This document shows positions 42,496 to 51,675 of a stretch of DNA of 64,000 nt, piece by piece. A program made the translations under genes and the position numbers. Each line of letters begins with the position of its first letter. Position 1 is the first letter of the stretch. Under the pieces are notes generated by a model. That model had not been told where the DNA came from. It made no database searches and saw only the letters and a program-made list of their open reading frames with translations. The DNA is from Paenibacillus lactis (GTDB lineage Bacteria; Bacillota; Bacilli; Paenibacillales; Paenibacillaceae): NCBI RefSeq assembly GCF_017873605.1, contig NZ_JAGGKI010000001.1, forward strand, positions 434,001-498,000, written 5' to 3'.

Positions 42496-43476
42496 ATGCG
42501 TATTCGAAAAAGCTGGAGGAACGTCATTCTGGTTATTCTCATCATACTCGGATTTCTGTATGTTAACAACTCGTCGCTATTCACCAAGGAACGCGAAGGT
42601 GAGCCCTTGCTGCTCGCGCATCGGGGGATCGGCCAAACCTTTCCGATGGAGGGAATTGAATCCGATACATGTACCGCTTCACGTATTTACATACCGGAGC
42701 ATGCCTTTCTGGAGAACACCATACCATCCATGAAGGCAGCCTTCGATGCCGGCGCGGATATCGTGGAGCTGGATATTAAGCCGACGAAGGACGGCCAGTT
42801 CGCCGTATTCCACGACTGGACGCTGGAATGCCGGACGAATGCACACGGCTCGGTCAAGGATTATACCATGGAGCAGCTGAAAAGCATCGATATCGGCTAC
42901 GGCTACACGGCGGATCAGGGAGCCACCTATCCGTTCCGGGGGAAGGGCGTCGGGCTCATGCCGTCCCTATCGGAGGTGCTGGCTGCATTTCCTGACGGCG
43001 AATTTCTGATTCATATCAAAAGTCAGGATGCCGGCGAAGGGGAGCTTCTGGCCGCCTATCTCGCCCAGCTGCCGGAAGACCGCTTAAGCCGGCTCACGGT
43101 ATATGGCGACGATGCGCCGATCAGCGAACTAAAATCGAGGCTCCCTGCGTTTCGGGTCATGTCGATGGATTCTCTGAAGAGCTGCCTCATCTCTTATATC
43201 GGTGCCGGCTGGAGCGGCTATATGCCGTCGGTCTGCCGCAATACCCAGCTGCATATTCCCGAGAAGTACGCCCCTTATTTGTGGGGCTGGCCCGATAAAT
43301 TCCTGAACCGCATGGACCGCATCAATACGAGGGTCATTCTGGTCGCCGGAGACGGCGGATGGTCGGAAGGCTTCGATACGGTCGAAGATCTGAAGAGGCT
43401 GCCGAAGAACTACAGCGGCGGCATTTGGACCAACCGGGTGGATGTCATCGCACCGGAACTGACGATCAAGAAATGA
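42496..43476 (+). CDS. membrane-anchored glycerophosphodiester phosphodiesterase family protein
   Basis: A protein of 326 residues with an N-terminal anchor (VILVILIILGFLYV, about 10-24) and an extracytoplasmic GDPD TIM-barrel. Active-site marks are LLLAHRGIG (His-Arg), ENTIPSMKAAFDAGADIVELD (metal-binding Glu and Asp) and FAVFHDWTLECRT (second His). An insertion of about 20 residues with a Cys sits between the HRG motif and the ENT motif. Family members hydrolyse glycerophosphodiesters or teichoic-acid-like polymers. It ends at a strong terminator and forms a single-gene unit. Confidence 0.9.
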   Translation: MRIRKSWRNVILVILIILGFLYVNNSSLFTKEREGEPLLLAHRGIGQTFPMEGIESDTCTASRIYIPEHAFLENTIPSMKAAFDAGADIVELDIKPTKDGQFAVFHDWTLECRTNAHGSVKDYTMEQLKSIDIGYGYTADQGATYPFRGKGVGLMPSLSEVLAAFPDGEFLIHIKSQDAGEGELLAAYLAQLPEDRLSRLTVYGDDAPISELKSRLPAFRVMSMDSLKSCLISYIGAGWSGYMPSVCRNTQLHIPEKYAPYLWGWPDKFLNRMDRINTRVILVAGDGGWSEGFDTVEDLKRLPKNYSGGIWTNRVDVIAPELTIKK

Positions 43477-43506
43477 CATGGAGCAAGGCGCGCTTGCTTC
43501 TTGGCC

Positions 43507-43534
43507 ATACCCCCAGCAATGGGGGTATTTTTTT
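43507..43534 (+). terminator. terminator of the GDPD gene
   Basis: ATACCCCC and GGGGGTAT pair around agcaat and are followed by TTTTTTT. Confidence 0.95.
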
Positions 43535-43691
43535 CATGTCCGCATCCCCGCGCCATAAGCTCAACGCCTGCCTGCCAATTGAAATCAAGGCAAAGTTTTT
43601 GGGCCCATCCAGCCGATGATTTATATAGACCAGAAGGATCAGACCGTGACGAGGTGCCACCGAACTACCGTTGATTAGGAGAGGATATTTT

Positions 43692-44429
43692 TTGGCCAGA
43701 GACACTGAGAAAAAAGGATGGTTTAAAAGCGTGCTTGCCCCGCAAGCCCCATCAGAGAAGGAGCCTGCGGAAACGGCGCCGGTCCCGGCCCCGGCCGAAT
43801 CGGTGATGGAAACATCCGGGCCCGCGCATCCTGCGCAGCCCCCGGCAGATCATCAGAAATCCCTGTTATCGAAGGATAACCAGGACAAAATCGCGCTGGA
43901 CGTGATCGTATCGATTGAAAACATGCTCAAGGAGCGACAATTGCTGTCTTATAAAAACAACGGTCTGGAGGATCAGCTGGCGGCGGCAAACGAGACGATC
44001 CAGCGGCTGAAGCAAGAGCATATCAAGAAGGATCAGCTGATTCAGGAGAAGAGCAAGGAAATCCGCGAGCTCGAAAACACGCTGACCCACAAGCAGATGG
44101 GCTACGATCAGCTTCTTGAGGACTATAAAGAATTCCAGCTTAGCTCCAACCTGGCTTATGAGAAGCTGTCCGGACAGCTGGAGACAGAAACGGCGAAATA
44201 CGGGAAGCTTTATGAGGAATCCACGAATGCCCAGTACCAGAGCATGCTCAAGATTAATGAGCTGGAGGACAAGATCCGGGAGCTGCAGATCGAGAATCAG
44301 AAATATGCCGAGCAATATCGGAAGATCGCCGACGAAAAAGCGGAGCTCTTGCAGACGATTCAGGACTTCACCGAGAGAATGGGCTTCTCCTTCGCACCCA
44401 AGACATCAACGACGCAGATGCCGGAGTAA
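43692..44429 (+). CDS. soluble coiled-coil protein
   Basis: A protein of 245 residues without membrane helix or signal. A Pro/Ala/Glu-rich disordered N-terminus (to about residue 65) is followed by about 150 residues of heptad-rich coiled coil (NGLEDQLAAANETIQRLKQE, KSKEIRELENTLTHKQ, KINELEDKIRELQIENQKYA). The TTG at 43692 is chosen because GGAGAGG lies 7 nt upstream. It lies 36 nt before the polysaccharide deacetylase gene on the same strand, so the two are probably one operon. I do not recognise a family; a scaffold role is a guess. Confidence 0.75.
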   Translation: MARDTEKKGWFKSVLAPQAPSEKEPAETAPVPAPAESVMETSGPAHPAQPPADHQKSLLSKDNQDKIALDVIVSIENMLKERQLLSYKNNGLEDQLAAANETIQRLKQEHIKKDQLIQEKSKEIRELENTLTHKQMGYDQLLEDYKEFQLSSNLAYEKLSGQLETETAKYGKLYEESTNAQYQSMLKINELEDKIRELQIENQKYAEQYRKIADEKAELLQTIQDFTERMGFSFAPKTSTTQMPE

Positions 44430-44465
44430 TTCCGCGGATCCGCAGCAAGAGAAAGGAGATCCATC

Positions 44466-45815
44466 ATGTCCGTCTTTTACGGAAAAGTGATTGAATTGCA
44501 AGACATTGAACAGCATGAAGGGCAGTATGGCATGCGAATCCGGCTATCGGCCGCCGAGTCGTTCGAATATGTCTGGGCCATCGATAATGCGACTGCAGAG
44601 AGCCTGCTGGCGATTGTAGACTTTGACGGCATTCATAAATACCGGCTGTCCCGGCATACCGTATGGGATGCTAATCGTCGGCAGTACATAGGCTACATCA
44701 CCAAAACCCGCCGCGATCAGAGCATCCGTTATCCCTTCGTCTGCTCCGAAGCATTTATACATAATCTTAATGCAGTTCAGCGCGTTCAGCATCTGGACGA
44801 AATCCATGCGCTGCCTTTTCTGTCCCTGACGTACGCGGAGCGGGAAGCTGAGACCTTGCAGGAGGAAGAAGAGCCGGGACGAAACCAGCAGAAGAAGCAC
44901 AAAAGGCAACGATTGCCGATGAGGCGGGTCGCCATCACGGCCCTCAGCATGCTGTCGATCCTGTTATTGGGCTCGTTCGATGCCCTGTCCCTTCCGGTAG
45001 CGGAGTCGCCGGGCGCTTCAGCCTTTACGGCAGGGACGGCTCTTCCGGCATTCCAGTCCGTACGGCACACCGCTGCAATGGCTGAGGCCTCTTCGAACCC
45101 AGCCCCGAAGAAGCTGGAATCAGAGCCTCGGCCAAAGGTCAGCTCCGAGCCGAAGCTGAGGCCGCAGGCGGAGCTGAAGCCGCAGACGGAACTGAAGCAG
45201 CAGACTGGGACGAGGCCACAGACGGAACTGCCGTCCTTCGAGCTTAAGGACGCCGTCACCTACAGCCTGCCGAAGGGCTATGTCGCTTTGACCTTTGATG
45301 ACGGACCGTCCAAATACTCGGCGAAGATCATGAAGGTGCTGAAGGAGCATCAAGTCGGCGGCACCTTCTTCTTCGTCGGAGAGAATGTGGGCAAGCATCC
45401 GGCCGCGGTTCGGGCCATCCAGGAGAGCGGCTATTCCATCGGCAGTCATTCCATGAACCATGCGAACATGCCGCTGCTGGCCTACGAGGAACAGGAAGCG
45501 CAGATCAAGAGCGCCGCTGAATCCATCGAAGCCATTACGAAGCAGCCGGTTACGCTCTTCCGTCCGCCATACGGGGCATTCAACGAGATGACGGAAGAGG
45601 CGAGCCGCGCACACGGCAGCAGCATCGTCCTGTGGAACAAGGACCCTGAGGACTGGCTGACGCGCGATAGAGACAAGATTCTCCATTATGTCCGCCATAC
45701 GGAGCCCTCCGGCTCCATCATTCTACTTCACGAGTCGCAGGCGGTCATCGATGCGCTGCCGTCCATTATTGCGTACCTGAAGGATCAGAATTTAAAAATC
45801 GTCAGCCTGCAATAG
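44466..45815 (+). CDS. membrane polysaccharide deacetylase (NodB domain) with novel cytoplasmic N-terminal domain
   Basis: A protein of 449 residues. Residues 1-150 form a cytoplasmic domain I do not recognise (begins SVFYGKVIELQDIEQHEG). A basic stretch KKHKRQRLPMRR then leads into one membrane helix (about 155-175). A Pro/Glu/Lys linker with short repeats (KLRPQAELKPQTELKQQT) follows, then a carbohydrate esterase 4 domain: ALTFDDGPSKY with catalytic Asp and metal Asp, SHSMNH with both metal His, FRPPYGAFN, NKDPEDW and ILLHES. AAAGGAG precedes the ATG. It likely deacetylates peptidoglycan or an exopolysaccharide. Confidence 0.9.
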   Translation: MSVFYGKVIELQDIEQHEGQYGMRIRLSAAESFEYVWAIDNATAESLLAIVDFDGIHKYRLSRHTVWDANRRQYIGYITKTRRDQSIRYPFVCSEAFIHNLNAVQRVQHLDEIHALPFLSLTYAEREAETLQEEEEPGRNQQKKHKRQRLPMRRVAITALSMLSILLLGSFDALSLPVAESPGASAFTAGTALPAFQSVRHTAAMAEASSNPAPKKLESEPRPKVSSEPKLRPQAELKPQTELKQQTGTRPQTELPSFELKDAVTYSLPKGYVALTFDDGPSKYSAKIMKVLKEHQVGGTFFFVGENVGKHPAAVRAIQESGYSIGSHSMNHANMPLLAYEEQEAQIKSAAESIEAITKQPVTLFRPPYGAFNEMTEEASRAHGSSIVLWNKDPEDWLTRDRDKILHYVRHTEPSGSIILLHESQAVIDALPSIIAYLKDQNLKIVSLQ

Positions 45816-45854
45816 CCATTATCGACTCCTGCATGTGGACCCCCGACAAATAAA

Positions 45855-45899
45855 GGCTGTGCCTGCAATTGATGTTCATGCAGGCGCAGCCCTTTTTTT
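45855..45899 (+). terminator. terminator of the coiled-coil-deacetylase unit
   Basis: GGCTGTGCCTGCA and TGCAGGCGCAGCC form a long stem followed by CTTTTTTT. Confidence 0.95.
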
Positions 45900-45969
45900 C
45901 ATGATGATACGGCATGGTTCATTACAGCAGATCTCCCTCGCAAGGGACATTTATTATGGCAGGCTTCCT

Positions 45970-46683
45970 CTACAAGCTCTCGATCAGCATGTACACGCCA
46001 GTAAAGATAAGGATCACATACGTAAAGATTTGAAACACTCGCTGATTAATGACCCGGAATAGCCGCTGTCCGAGGAACAGCCCCAGGAATACCAGCGGAA
46101 GCGCCATGGCACTGGAAGTCCAGACCGTCTTGGTCGACCCCGCTACGATCGCTTGAATCAGAAGGCTCAGCGTATAGATGAACATGTAGAAAGCAAGCGT
46201 CGTCGCTCTAAGCTGCTCCTTCTGCGTATCCGTGCCGGAGAAATACAGCAGCAGCGGCGGCCCCGGCATCCCGATGCTGGTGGTCAGGGCCCCCGACAAT
46301 CCGCCTACGGCCAAATCTCTGCCCGGGCGCTGCCGGATCCGGAACCGCAGCATCAGCATGACGGTAAGCAGAAGGATGATCAGGCTCACGCCGAGCTTCA
46401 GTCGGCCGATATCGATCCAAGAGAAAACGGCTATGCCGATCGGCAGACCGATCGCGCTTCCGATCACCAGCCTTTTGAGGATGCCAAAGTCAATGTCCTT
46501 CCGAATTTTAAAGATTAAGGCAGCGGATATGATCAGCGACAGGATCAAATTGATCTGGATCGCCTCCGCCGGCTCGAACAACAGCAAGAGAAACGGCGTT
46601 GCGAGAATGGAGAACCCGAAGCCGGTGCTTGTCTGGAGGATGGATGCCACGAATATGATGACCATAAATAGAAGAATGTCCAC
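45970..46683 (-). CDS. TSUP family membrane transporter (TauE/SafE-like)
   Basis: A permease of 237 residues with about eight helices in two repeats. IFVASILQTSTGFGFSILATP and GGLSGALTTSIGMPGPPLLLY are the two family signatures; members move sulfite, sulfonates or other small anions, or act in their export. The GTG at 46683 is chosen because AGGTG lies 7 nt upstream; the open frame extends 22 codons further without a good site. It is a single gene. The substrate is not predictable. Confidence 0.88.
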   Translation of the reverse strand: MDILLFMVIIFVASILQTSTGFGFSILATPFLLLLFEPAEAIQINLILSLIISAALIFKIRKDIDFGILKRLVIGSAIGLPIGIAVFSWIDIGRLKLGVSLIILLLTVMLMLRFRIRQRPGRDLAVGGLSGALTTSIGMPGPPLLLYFSGTDTQKEQLRATTLAFYMFIYTLSLLIQAIVAGSTKTVWTSSAMALPLVFLGLFLGQRLFRVINQRVFQIFTYVILIFTGVYMLIESL

Positions 46684-46944
46684 GGGGTTACACCTGCTTT
46701 CTTCCATATGCTGCGTTATGGGGAAGTCGGCCCATATCAAACGCTCCATCCTGCCATTGTAACATATAATCCCAGTGATTCTCCCTTATGAGGCTGTTTT
46801 TTTCCTGCCTATTATGCTCGGCTATATAGAGTTCCGGCCTCAACTTACCCGCATCAGAAGCCGGGTGCCAGTCATGTATGCGTTCAGAGAAGCCCGCCCA
46901 ACAATGAAGCTGAAACGGCCGTGGAGCTTATCGCTAGCTGCCTG

Positions 46945-47640
46945 TTATTTAGACTCCGATAGTGCAGCCTGCAGCCGGCTCCTTTGGATCCAATACGGTT
47001 TGCGGTTTCCTTCTTTTCGAAGGATTCCCTCGTCCGCAAGCTGATTCAGGATGGGCGTTACGGTCTCCCGAATGCTGCCCGTCATGCTGGCCAGCTCCTG
47101 GTGCGTCATTTCAATCGGTAACGGAATCCATTCCCCATCGCTCCTTGGAGCCGGAAATTTCGTCACAAGCTTATTGAATAGGAAGAGCAGCCTTTTACGC
47201 ACGCTTCCGTAAGCCATGTACTCCAGCATGTCCTCGGTTTCCTGCAGCCTGGCGGTGACGATCTCGATGTATTTTAGGGCGAGCTCAGGCTTTTCGGCGA
47301 TGACCTTGCGAAACTGCCCGCTATCCATCTCGCATATGACGGAGTCCTCCATCGTGACCGCGAACAAGGGGACCCCTGAACGAAAAGAGGTAATCTCCCC
47401 GAATAGATGGCCTGTCCCTAAAATATCAAGCGTCAGCTCCTTCCCATCCTTCGTAATCTTATACAGGCGAACGCTGCCGGATTTGATGATATATAGCACC
47501 TTGTGCTCCATGTAAGGCGAAGCGATCACGGTTCCTCTGGGCCGTGCTTCAAGCGGCGTGATATGGTTCAACTGCTGCAGCTCATCCTCGCTAAGCCCCT
47601 TAAACAAGTCCACTCTCGATAGATACGTAACCATCTCCAT
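46945..47640 (-). CDS. Crp/Fnr family transcriptional regulator
   Basis: A regulator of 231 residues. The cyclic-nucleotide-like domain contains YIIKSGSVRLYKITKDGKEL and GTGHLFGEITSFRSGVPLF. The C-terminal Crp helix-turn-helix is MTHQELASMTGSIRETVTP followed by ILNQLADEGILRKEG. No Cys cluster for an iron-sulfur centre is present, so it is not a classical Fnr. GGATGAGG precedes the ATG. It is divergent from a DoxX-like gene, which it may regulate. Confidence 0.92.
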   Translation of the reverse strand: MEMVTYLSRVDLFKGLSEDELQQLNHITPLEARPRGTVIASPYMEHKVLYIIKSGSVRLYKITKDGKELTLDILGTGHLFGEITSFRSGVPLFAVTMEDSVICEMDSGQFRKVIAEKPELALKYIEIVTARLQETEDMLEYMAYGSVRKRLLFLFNKLVTKFPAPRSDGEWIPLPIEMTHQELASMTGSIRETVTPILNQLADEGILRKEGNRKPYWIQRSRLQAALSESK

Positions 47641-47754
47641 CTGACCTCATCCTTTTCCTATGTATTCCAGACTACATCCCTCAGCGCCCTGCCCCGGATA
47701 AACTATGCCTTGAAGGCTGTAAAAGCCGCACCTCATAACAAGGAGTGATTTCCC

Positions 47755-48099
47755 ATGGAGCCGATATGGACCGTTCTGTTCCAAGGCATATTAATCGTCA
47801 TCTTCGTCATTTCCGCATCATTGAAATTTCTGCGCGCCCCTTCGATGGTACGGCACTGGACAGAGTACCGATACCCCTTCTGGGGAATGTATGCCGTCGC
47901 CAGCCTGGAAGCCGCGGGTGTCGCGCTTATGATCACGGCATTCTGGTTGCCGGAGAACACATTTTATGCCGCCGCCCTGTTTGCCGTACTGATGATCGGA
48001 GCGGTACACGCCCATCTTTTTCGAGCCAAGCATAAACCAATCATGGCCCTCAATGCAATGCTGATGCTCGTGCTGTCCGTTACCCTGCTTTTTCAATAA
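47755..48099 (+). CDS. DoxX-like small membrane protein
   Basis: A protein of 114 residues with four predicted helices. SASLKFLRAPSMVRHWTEYRY, GMYAVASLEAAGVALMITAF and HAHLFRAKHKPIMALNAM follow the DoxX/DoxX-like pattern, including the conserved small-residue helix packing. AAGGAGTG precedes the ATG. The function of these proteins is poorly known; some take part in redox or organic-compound stress. It is divergent from a Crp/Fnr regulator and is followed by a hairpin. Confidence 0.87.
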   Translation: MEPIWTVLFQGILIVIFVISASLKFLRAPSMVRHWTEYRYPFWGMYAVASLEAAGVALMITAFWLPENTFYAAALFAVLMIGAVHAHLFRAKHKPIMALNAMLMLVLSVTLLFQ

Positions 48100-48123
48100 T
48101 CACCGCGCAAGTCCCCTAACGAA

Positions 48124-48167
48124 AAAGAGGCCGGCCGTCTGCATGCAACAGATGACCGAGCCTCTTT
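48124..48167. terminator. bidirectional terminator
   Basis: AAAGAGGC and GCCTCTTT, with the inner GTCTG/CAGAT, form the stem between the convergent DoxX-like and cupin genes. Confidence 0.75.
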
Positions 48168-48191
48168 CGTCCATTCCATCATCAAAACCCG

Positions 48192-48698
48192 CTACTTCAC
48201 CCATTTGTGCAGCAGCGGCCCTTCCTCGCCGTAGACCGGGTCCATAGACGGAACCGGCACGCTTCGGATCTCCGATATGGCCTGCGCCCGATCGGTCGGA
48301 TTCCGTTCCCGCAGATTAGGCGTGATTCCGCCGGGATAGGCGCCCACCACCGCAAAATCCGGACTGGCGTCCAGCAGCATATGCGCCGTTCCGGCCGGCA
48401 GCACGATCACGTCGCCTGTTGCTAGGGACAGCCGCTCCCCGGCATCACCGCCGATCAGCACCGTCGCGCTGCCGGATTGCACGCCCAGCACTTCATGCGT
48501 ATTGCTGTGGTAATGGTGGTAATCGTACACGCCTCCAGTCCAGCTGCCTGTCCATTGATGGCGGTTGAAGGCCGCCTCTATGCCGGCCGGGTGATCCGCA
48601 AACACGCCCTCGTACACGATCACCGGCAAATCCGGATGATTCGGAACTTCTCCATCGTCCCTTACGAAGAATGATCTGACCTGAGCCTCCACTGTCAT
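48192..48698 (-). CDS. cupin domain protein
   Basis: A single-domain cupin of 168 residues. The first motif is YHHYHSNTHEVLGVQSG with the usual His-x-His and Glu metal ligands; the second is GDVIVLPAGTAHMLL. The ATG at 48698 has GAGAGGAG 3 nt upstream, rather close, and a GTG two codons later has better spacing; the longer frame has no site. It resembles cupins of the AraC-N/YjlB-like group. The reaction is unknown. Confidence 0.87.
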   Translation of the reverse strand: MTVEAQVRSFFVRDDGEVPNHPDLPVIVYEGVFADHPAGIEAAFNRHQWTGSWTGGVYDYHHYHSNTHEVLGVQSGSATVLIGGDAGERLSLATGDVIVLPAGTAHMLLDASPDFAVVGAYPGGITPNLRERNPTDRAQAISEIRSVPVPSMDPVYGEEGPLLHKWVK

Positions 48699-49200
48699 CC
48701 GCTCCTCTCTGCACGATTGATGTACTCGTAGTACCAGTACCCGGACGGCCCGTGACTCAAACAGTAAACAGCCAAAGACCATCGGCGGATGCCGATAATC
48801 TGGCGAATGCCTCTTCAGAGATATGAAGCTCCCGCTCCCCTGCTGCGATCTTGCTGAATCGCTTTAGTCTCCTAAAAACTCGAAATGAGAACCAAGACGA
48901 AGACAGTCCATGAAAAAATACCATGTATTCGTTTTCTTGGTCCTTAACAGGATTTTACATCGAATCATGAACTAGGATAGTTTATTACATAAGATGTCAT
49001 TTGGTTTTATATGTAATTTAAGGATGTAATTGGTTTATTTTATCCCTCTGCAATCCATTTTTATCCCTTGACGTCCATCTCGCATCCAAGAATACACCCA
49101 TGGTCCATTCCGAAAAGCCACCTGCAGATTGCGCAGGACCCGATCAGCAGCAGGCTTACCCGTTCCATCCAATCGAGAGAAAGAGAAAGGAGAGAGACGT
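48699..49200 (+). promoter_or_regulatory. A+T-rich upstream region of the exopolysaccharide operon
   Basis: The stretch holds no gene. It contains TTACATA (48985-48991) and TATGTAA (49010-49016) as an inverted repeat, and a near-direct repeat: GATGTCATTTGGTTT at about 48993 and GATGTAATTGGTTT at about 49023. TTGACG (49068-49073) is a possible -35. These fit a regulated promoter for the GT2 operon but the factor is unknown. Confidence 0.4.
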
Positions 49201-50553
49201 TTGCAGTACTTTTTCTACGGCATTGCCGGGATATTTCTGGTGTTCCAGACCTTGTATACGATCATTCCGTTGTGGTGCAGCAAGGTGAAGCGACTCGATC
49301 CGGATCTGCCTGAGCATTCGATCTCGGTGCTCGTTCCGGCTTACAACGAAGAGCTGACGATCCGAAACTGCATGGATGCTATGGCCGGTTTGAACTACAG
49401 CCGCTATGAGATCCTGATTATCAACGATGGCTCCAAGGACGGCACCTTATCCGTGCTTCATGAGCTGCTGGAGTTGCAAGCGGATTTAAGGCGGCCCGAT
49501 CAGAAGCTATCCTACAAGACGGTGAAGGGCTTCTACCGCTCGAACCGGTACCCGAACATGTTTGTGATCGATAAGCTCAACGGCGGCAAGGCGGATTCGC
49601 TGAATGCCGGCATCGATTATGCAGCTTCGGAAATCGTCATCACGCTGGATGCGGACAGCATGCTGGAGGCAGACTCGCTGCGGTATGTAAATCAATATTT
49701 CCATGACGATAAAGTTATTGCGCTTGGCGGCACGGTCAAAATCGTTCAGGGTGCAAAGCGGGATCCAAATGGCGTGATCATCGAGAGGTTTCGCGGAAAG
49801 GGCTTGATCAAAAGCCAGATCATCAATTATACGCATGGCTTCTATGTGCGCAAGCTTACGCAATCGTTCTTTAATTCCATCGTGGTCATCTCCGGCGCAT
49901 TCGGCGCCTTCCACAAAGCTGTGCTCGTGCAGGTGGACGGCTTCCGCAGCACCGTAGGCGAGGATATCGACATTACCCTGAAAATCCATGAGTACATCAA
50001 GGCCAACGGCCTGAGGAAAAAGCTTGTGTACGCACCGGAGGCGGTCTGCTACACCGAATGCCCCGAGAACCTGCGCAACTTCTACAAGCAGCGCATCCGC
50101 TGGCAAAAGGCCTTCATCGACTGCATCCTGATCTATTGGTCCAGGCTGTCCAGCAAATTTAGCGTTGGCGTCAGCCTCTTTTTTGCCATCGACGGGTTTA
50201 TGCTGGGCACGTTCTCCGCATTCACCACGCTTTTTTACCTGGGACAGGCCCTGTTTCTGGGCGGCAATGTGCTGCATGCATTCATCTTCCTGCTGATTAG
50301 TCTGCTGTTCAATGCGGCGCAGATCATCATTTCGCTGCACCTATGCCGCAAATACGGCAGCACCTACCGCGTGGCCGACTATGCGGCCATGTTCCTGTTC
50401 AGCCAGTGGGAGCTCGTCACATACCGGAATTTGCTGCTCTACATCAATATTGCCGGGACGTTTAAGTACTTCGACAATGATGAAGGCTGGGGCTTCGTCG
50501 AGCGCAAGGGCGCTGTCGCCATTAGCCAGAACATTGCCGCAGGCTCGAACTAA
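49201..50553 (+). CDS. processive family 2 glycosyltransferase (PgaC/IcaA-like)
   Basis: A membrane glycosyltransferase of 450 residues that builds a beta-linked polysaccharide. One N-terminal and three C-terminal helices flank the catalytic domain. Motifs in order: SVLVPAYNEE, INDGSKDG (about residue 75), TLDADSM (the DxD, about 150), GED (about 254) and QRIRW (QxxRW, about 297), the set of processive synthases. The TTG at 49201 is chosen because AAAGGAG lies 8 nt upstream. It begins an operon with an acyltransferase and a GH18 protein. Polymer identity (for example poly-N-acetylglucosamine) is inferred, not shown. Confidence 0.9.
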   Translation: MQYFFYGIAGIFLVFQTLYTIIPLWCSKVKRLDPDLPEHSISVLVPAYNEELTIRNCMDAMAGLNYSRYEILIINDGSKDGTLSVLHELLELQADLRRPDQKLSYKTVKGFYRSNRYPNMFVIDKLNGGKADSLNAGIDYAASEIVITLDADSMLEADSLRYVNQYFHDDKVIALGGTVKIVQGAKRDPNGVIIERFRGKGLIKSQIINYTHGFYVRKLTQSFFNSIVVISGAFGAFHKAVLVQVDGFRSTVGEDIDITLKIHEYIKANGLRKKLVYAPEAVCYTECPENLRNFYKQRIRWQKAFIDCILIYWSRLSSKFSVGVSLFFAIDGFMLGTFSAFTTLFYLGQALFLGGNVLHAFIFLLISLLFNAAQIIISLHLCRKYGSTYRVADYAAMFLFSQWELVTYRNLLLYINIAGTFKYFDNDEGWGFVERKGAVAISQNIAAGSN

Positions 50554-50577
50554 TATCAAGGGAGGCTGCCATAAACC

Positions 50578-51669
50578 ATGATACGAAATAACCGAATTGT
50601 CTATGTGGATATGCTCAGAATCCTGTCCATCGTTGCCGTCATCGTGCTGCATTATACGGCGGAGGTGCTGACGAACACGAATGATTTCAACAGCTCCGCA
50701 TGGTGGATCAGCAACGGGTTCAATTCCATCTCCCGCTTCGCCGTGCCTGTCTTCTTCATGATCAGCGGGGCGATGATTCTGCGGACGAACATCAGGTCCT
50801 ACCGGGAATTTTACGCTAAACGGGTTATCCCGCTGCTCATTTCCCTCCTCACCTGGTCGCTCATCTACGGCTTGTATAATCAGTACTATATTATTCGAAG
50901 CAGCATGAACGCCTACGAATTTGTGATCGACTTCGGCTTCCGGCTGCTCACCGACCGGAACTATGTGCATCTGTGGTTCCTGTATGCCATTATCGCCATT
51001 TACATGACCGTGCCGCTCATCAGCAAATTCATCCGATCATGCAGCGAGCGGGATTTACGGTATTATCTGCTCTTATGGTTCATCGTCAGCATCGCGTACC
51101 GCTTCATCTCGGATGCCGTATTCCGTGCAACCGAGCAATACATCAACATCCCGATCATGAACATTCCGTTCTTCATGGGATTTCTGGGCTATTTCATCCT
51201 GGGACATTATCTGTTCCATTTCGATCTGCCGTTAAAGGCTAAGAATCTGTTGTACAACCTCGGCATCGTCTCCTTCTTCCTTACGCCGGTGGCTACCTAT
51301 TTTGCGTCCATGCACAGCGGCGTTCTGGACGAGATGTTCTACGGCAACTACTCCATCACCGTGTTCTTCATGTCCGTCGGCCTGTTTATTCTCTTCAAGG
51401 AAAAAGAGACCCGTCTCAGCGAATGCTTGAATCACAAGGTTCAGAAATTGATCGGCTCGATCTCCAAAGCCAGCTTCAGCATCTACCTCATTCATCTGCT
51501 GGTGGAAATGATGCTCTCCGGCAGAACCGAGGTCGATGCGACGCTGCCGGAGGCGGCCCTCCGTCTTCTGATCAATATCGGCATCATCTTCGCCATCAGC
51601 TACGTTACCGTCAAGGTGCTGAACCTGAGCAAGACGGCAACCTATATCCTGTTTGGCGGACGGGGGTGA
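50578..51669 (+). CDS. acyltransferase 3 family membrane protein
   Basis: An integral membrane protein of 363 residues with about ten helices. The start RNNRIVYVDMLRILSIVAVI contains the family Arg, then VLHYTAEVL holds the conserved His, then FNSISRFAVPVFFMISGAMI. Such proteins O-acylate exported polysaccharides; IcaC of the poly-N-acetylglucosamine system belongs here. AGGGAGG precedes the ATG 24 nt after the glycosyltransferase gene. It probably modifies or helps export the polymer. Confidence 0.93.
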   Translation: MIRNNRIVYVDMLRILSIVAVIVLHYTAEVLTNTNDFNSSAWWISNGFNSISRFAVPVFFMISGAMILRTNIRSYREFYAKRVIPLLISLLTWSLIYGLYNQYYIIRSSMNAYEFVIDFGFRLLTDRNYVHLWFLYAIIAIYMTVPLISKFIRSCSERDLRYYLLLWFIVSIAYRFISDAVFRATEQYINIPIMNIPFFMGFLGYFILGHYLFHFDLPLKAKNLLYNLGIVSFFLTPVATYFASMHSGVLDEMFYGNYSITVFFMSVGLFILFKEKETRLSECLNHKVQKLIGSISKASFSIYLIHLLVEMMLSGRTEVDATLPEAALRLLINIGIIFAISYVTVKVLNLSKTATYILFGGRG

Positions 51670-51675
51670 CGCGGG

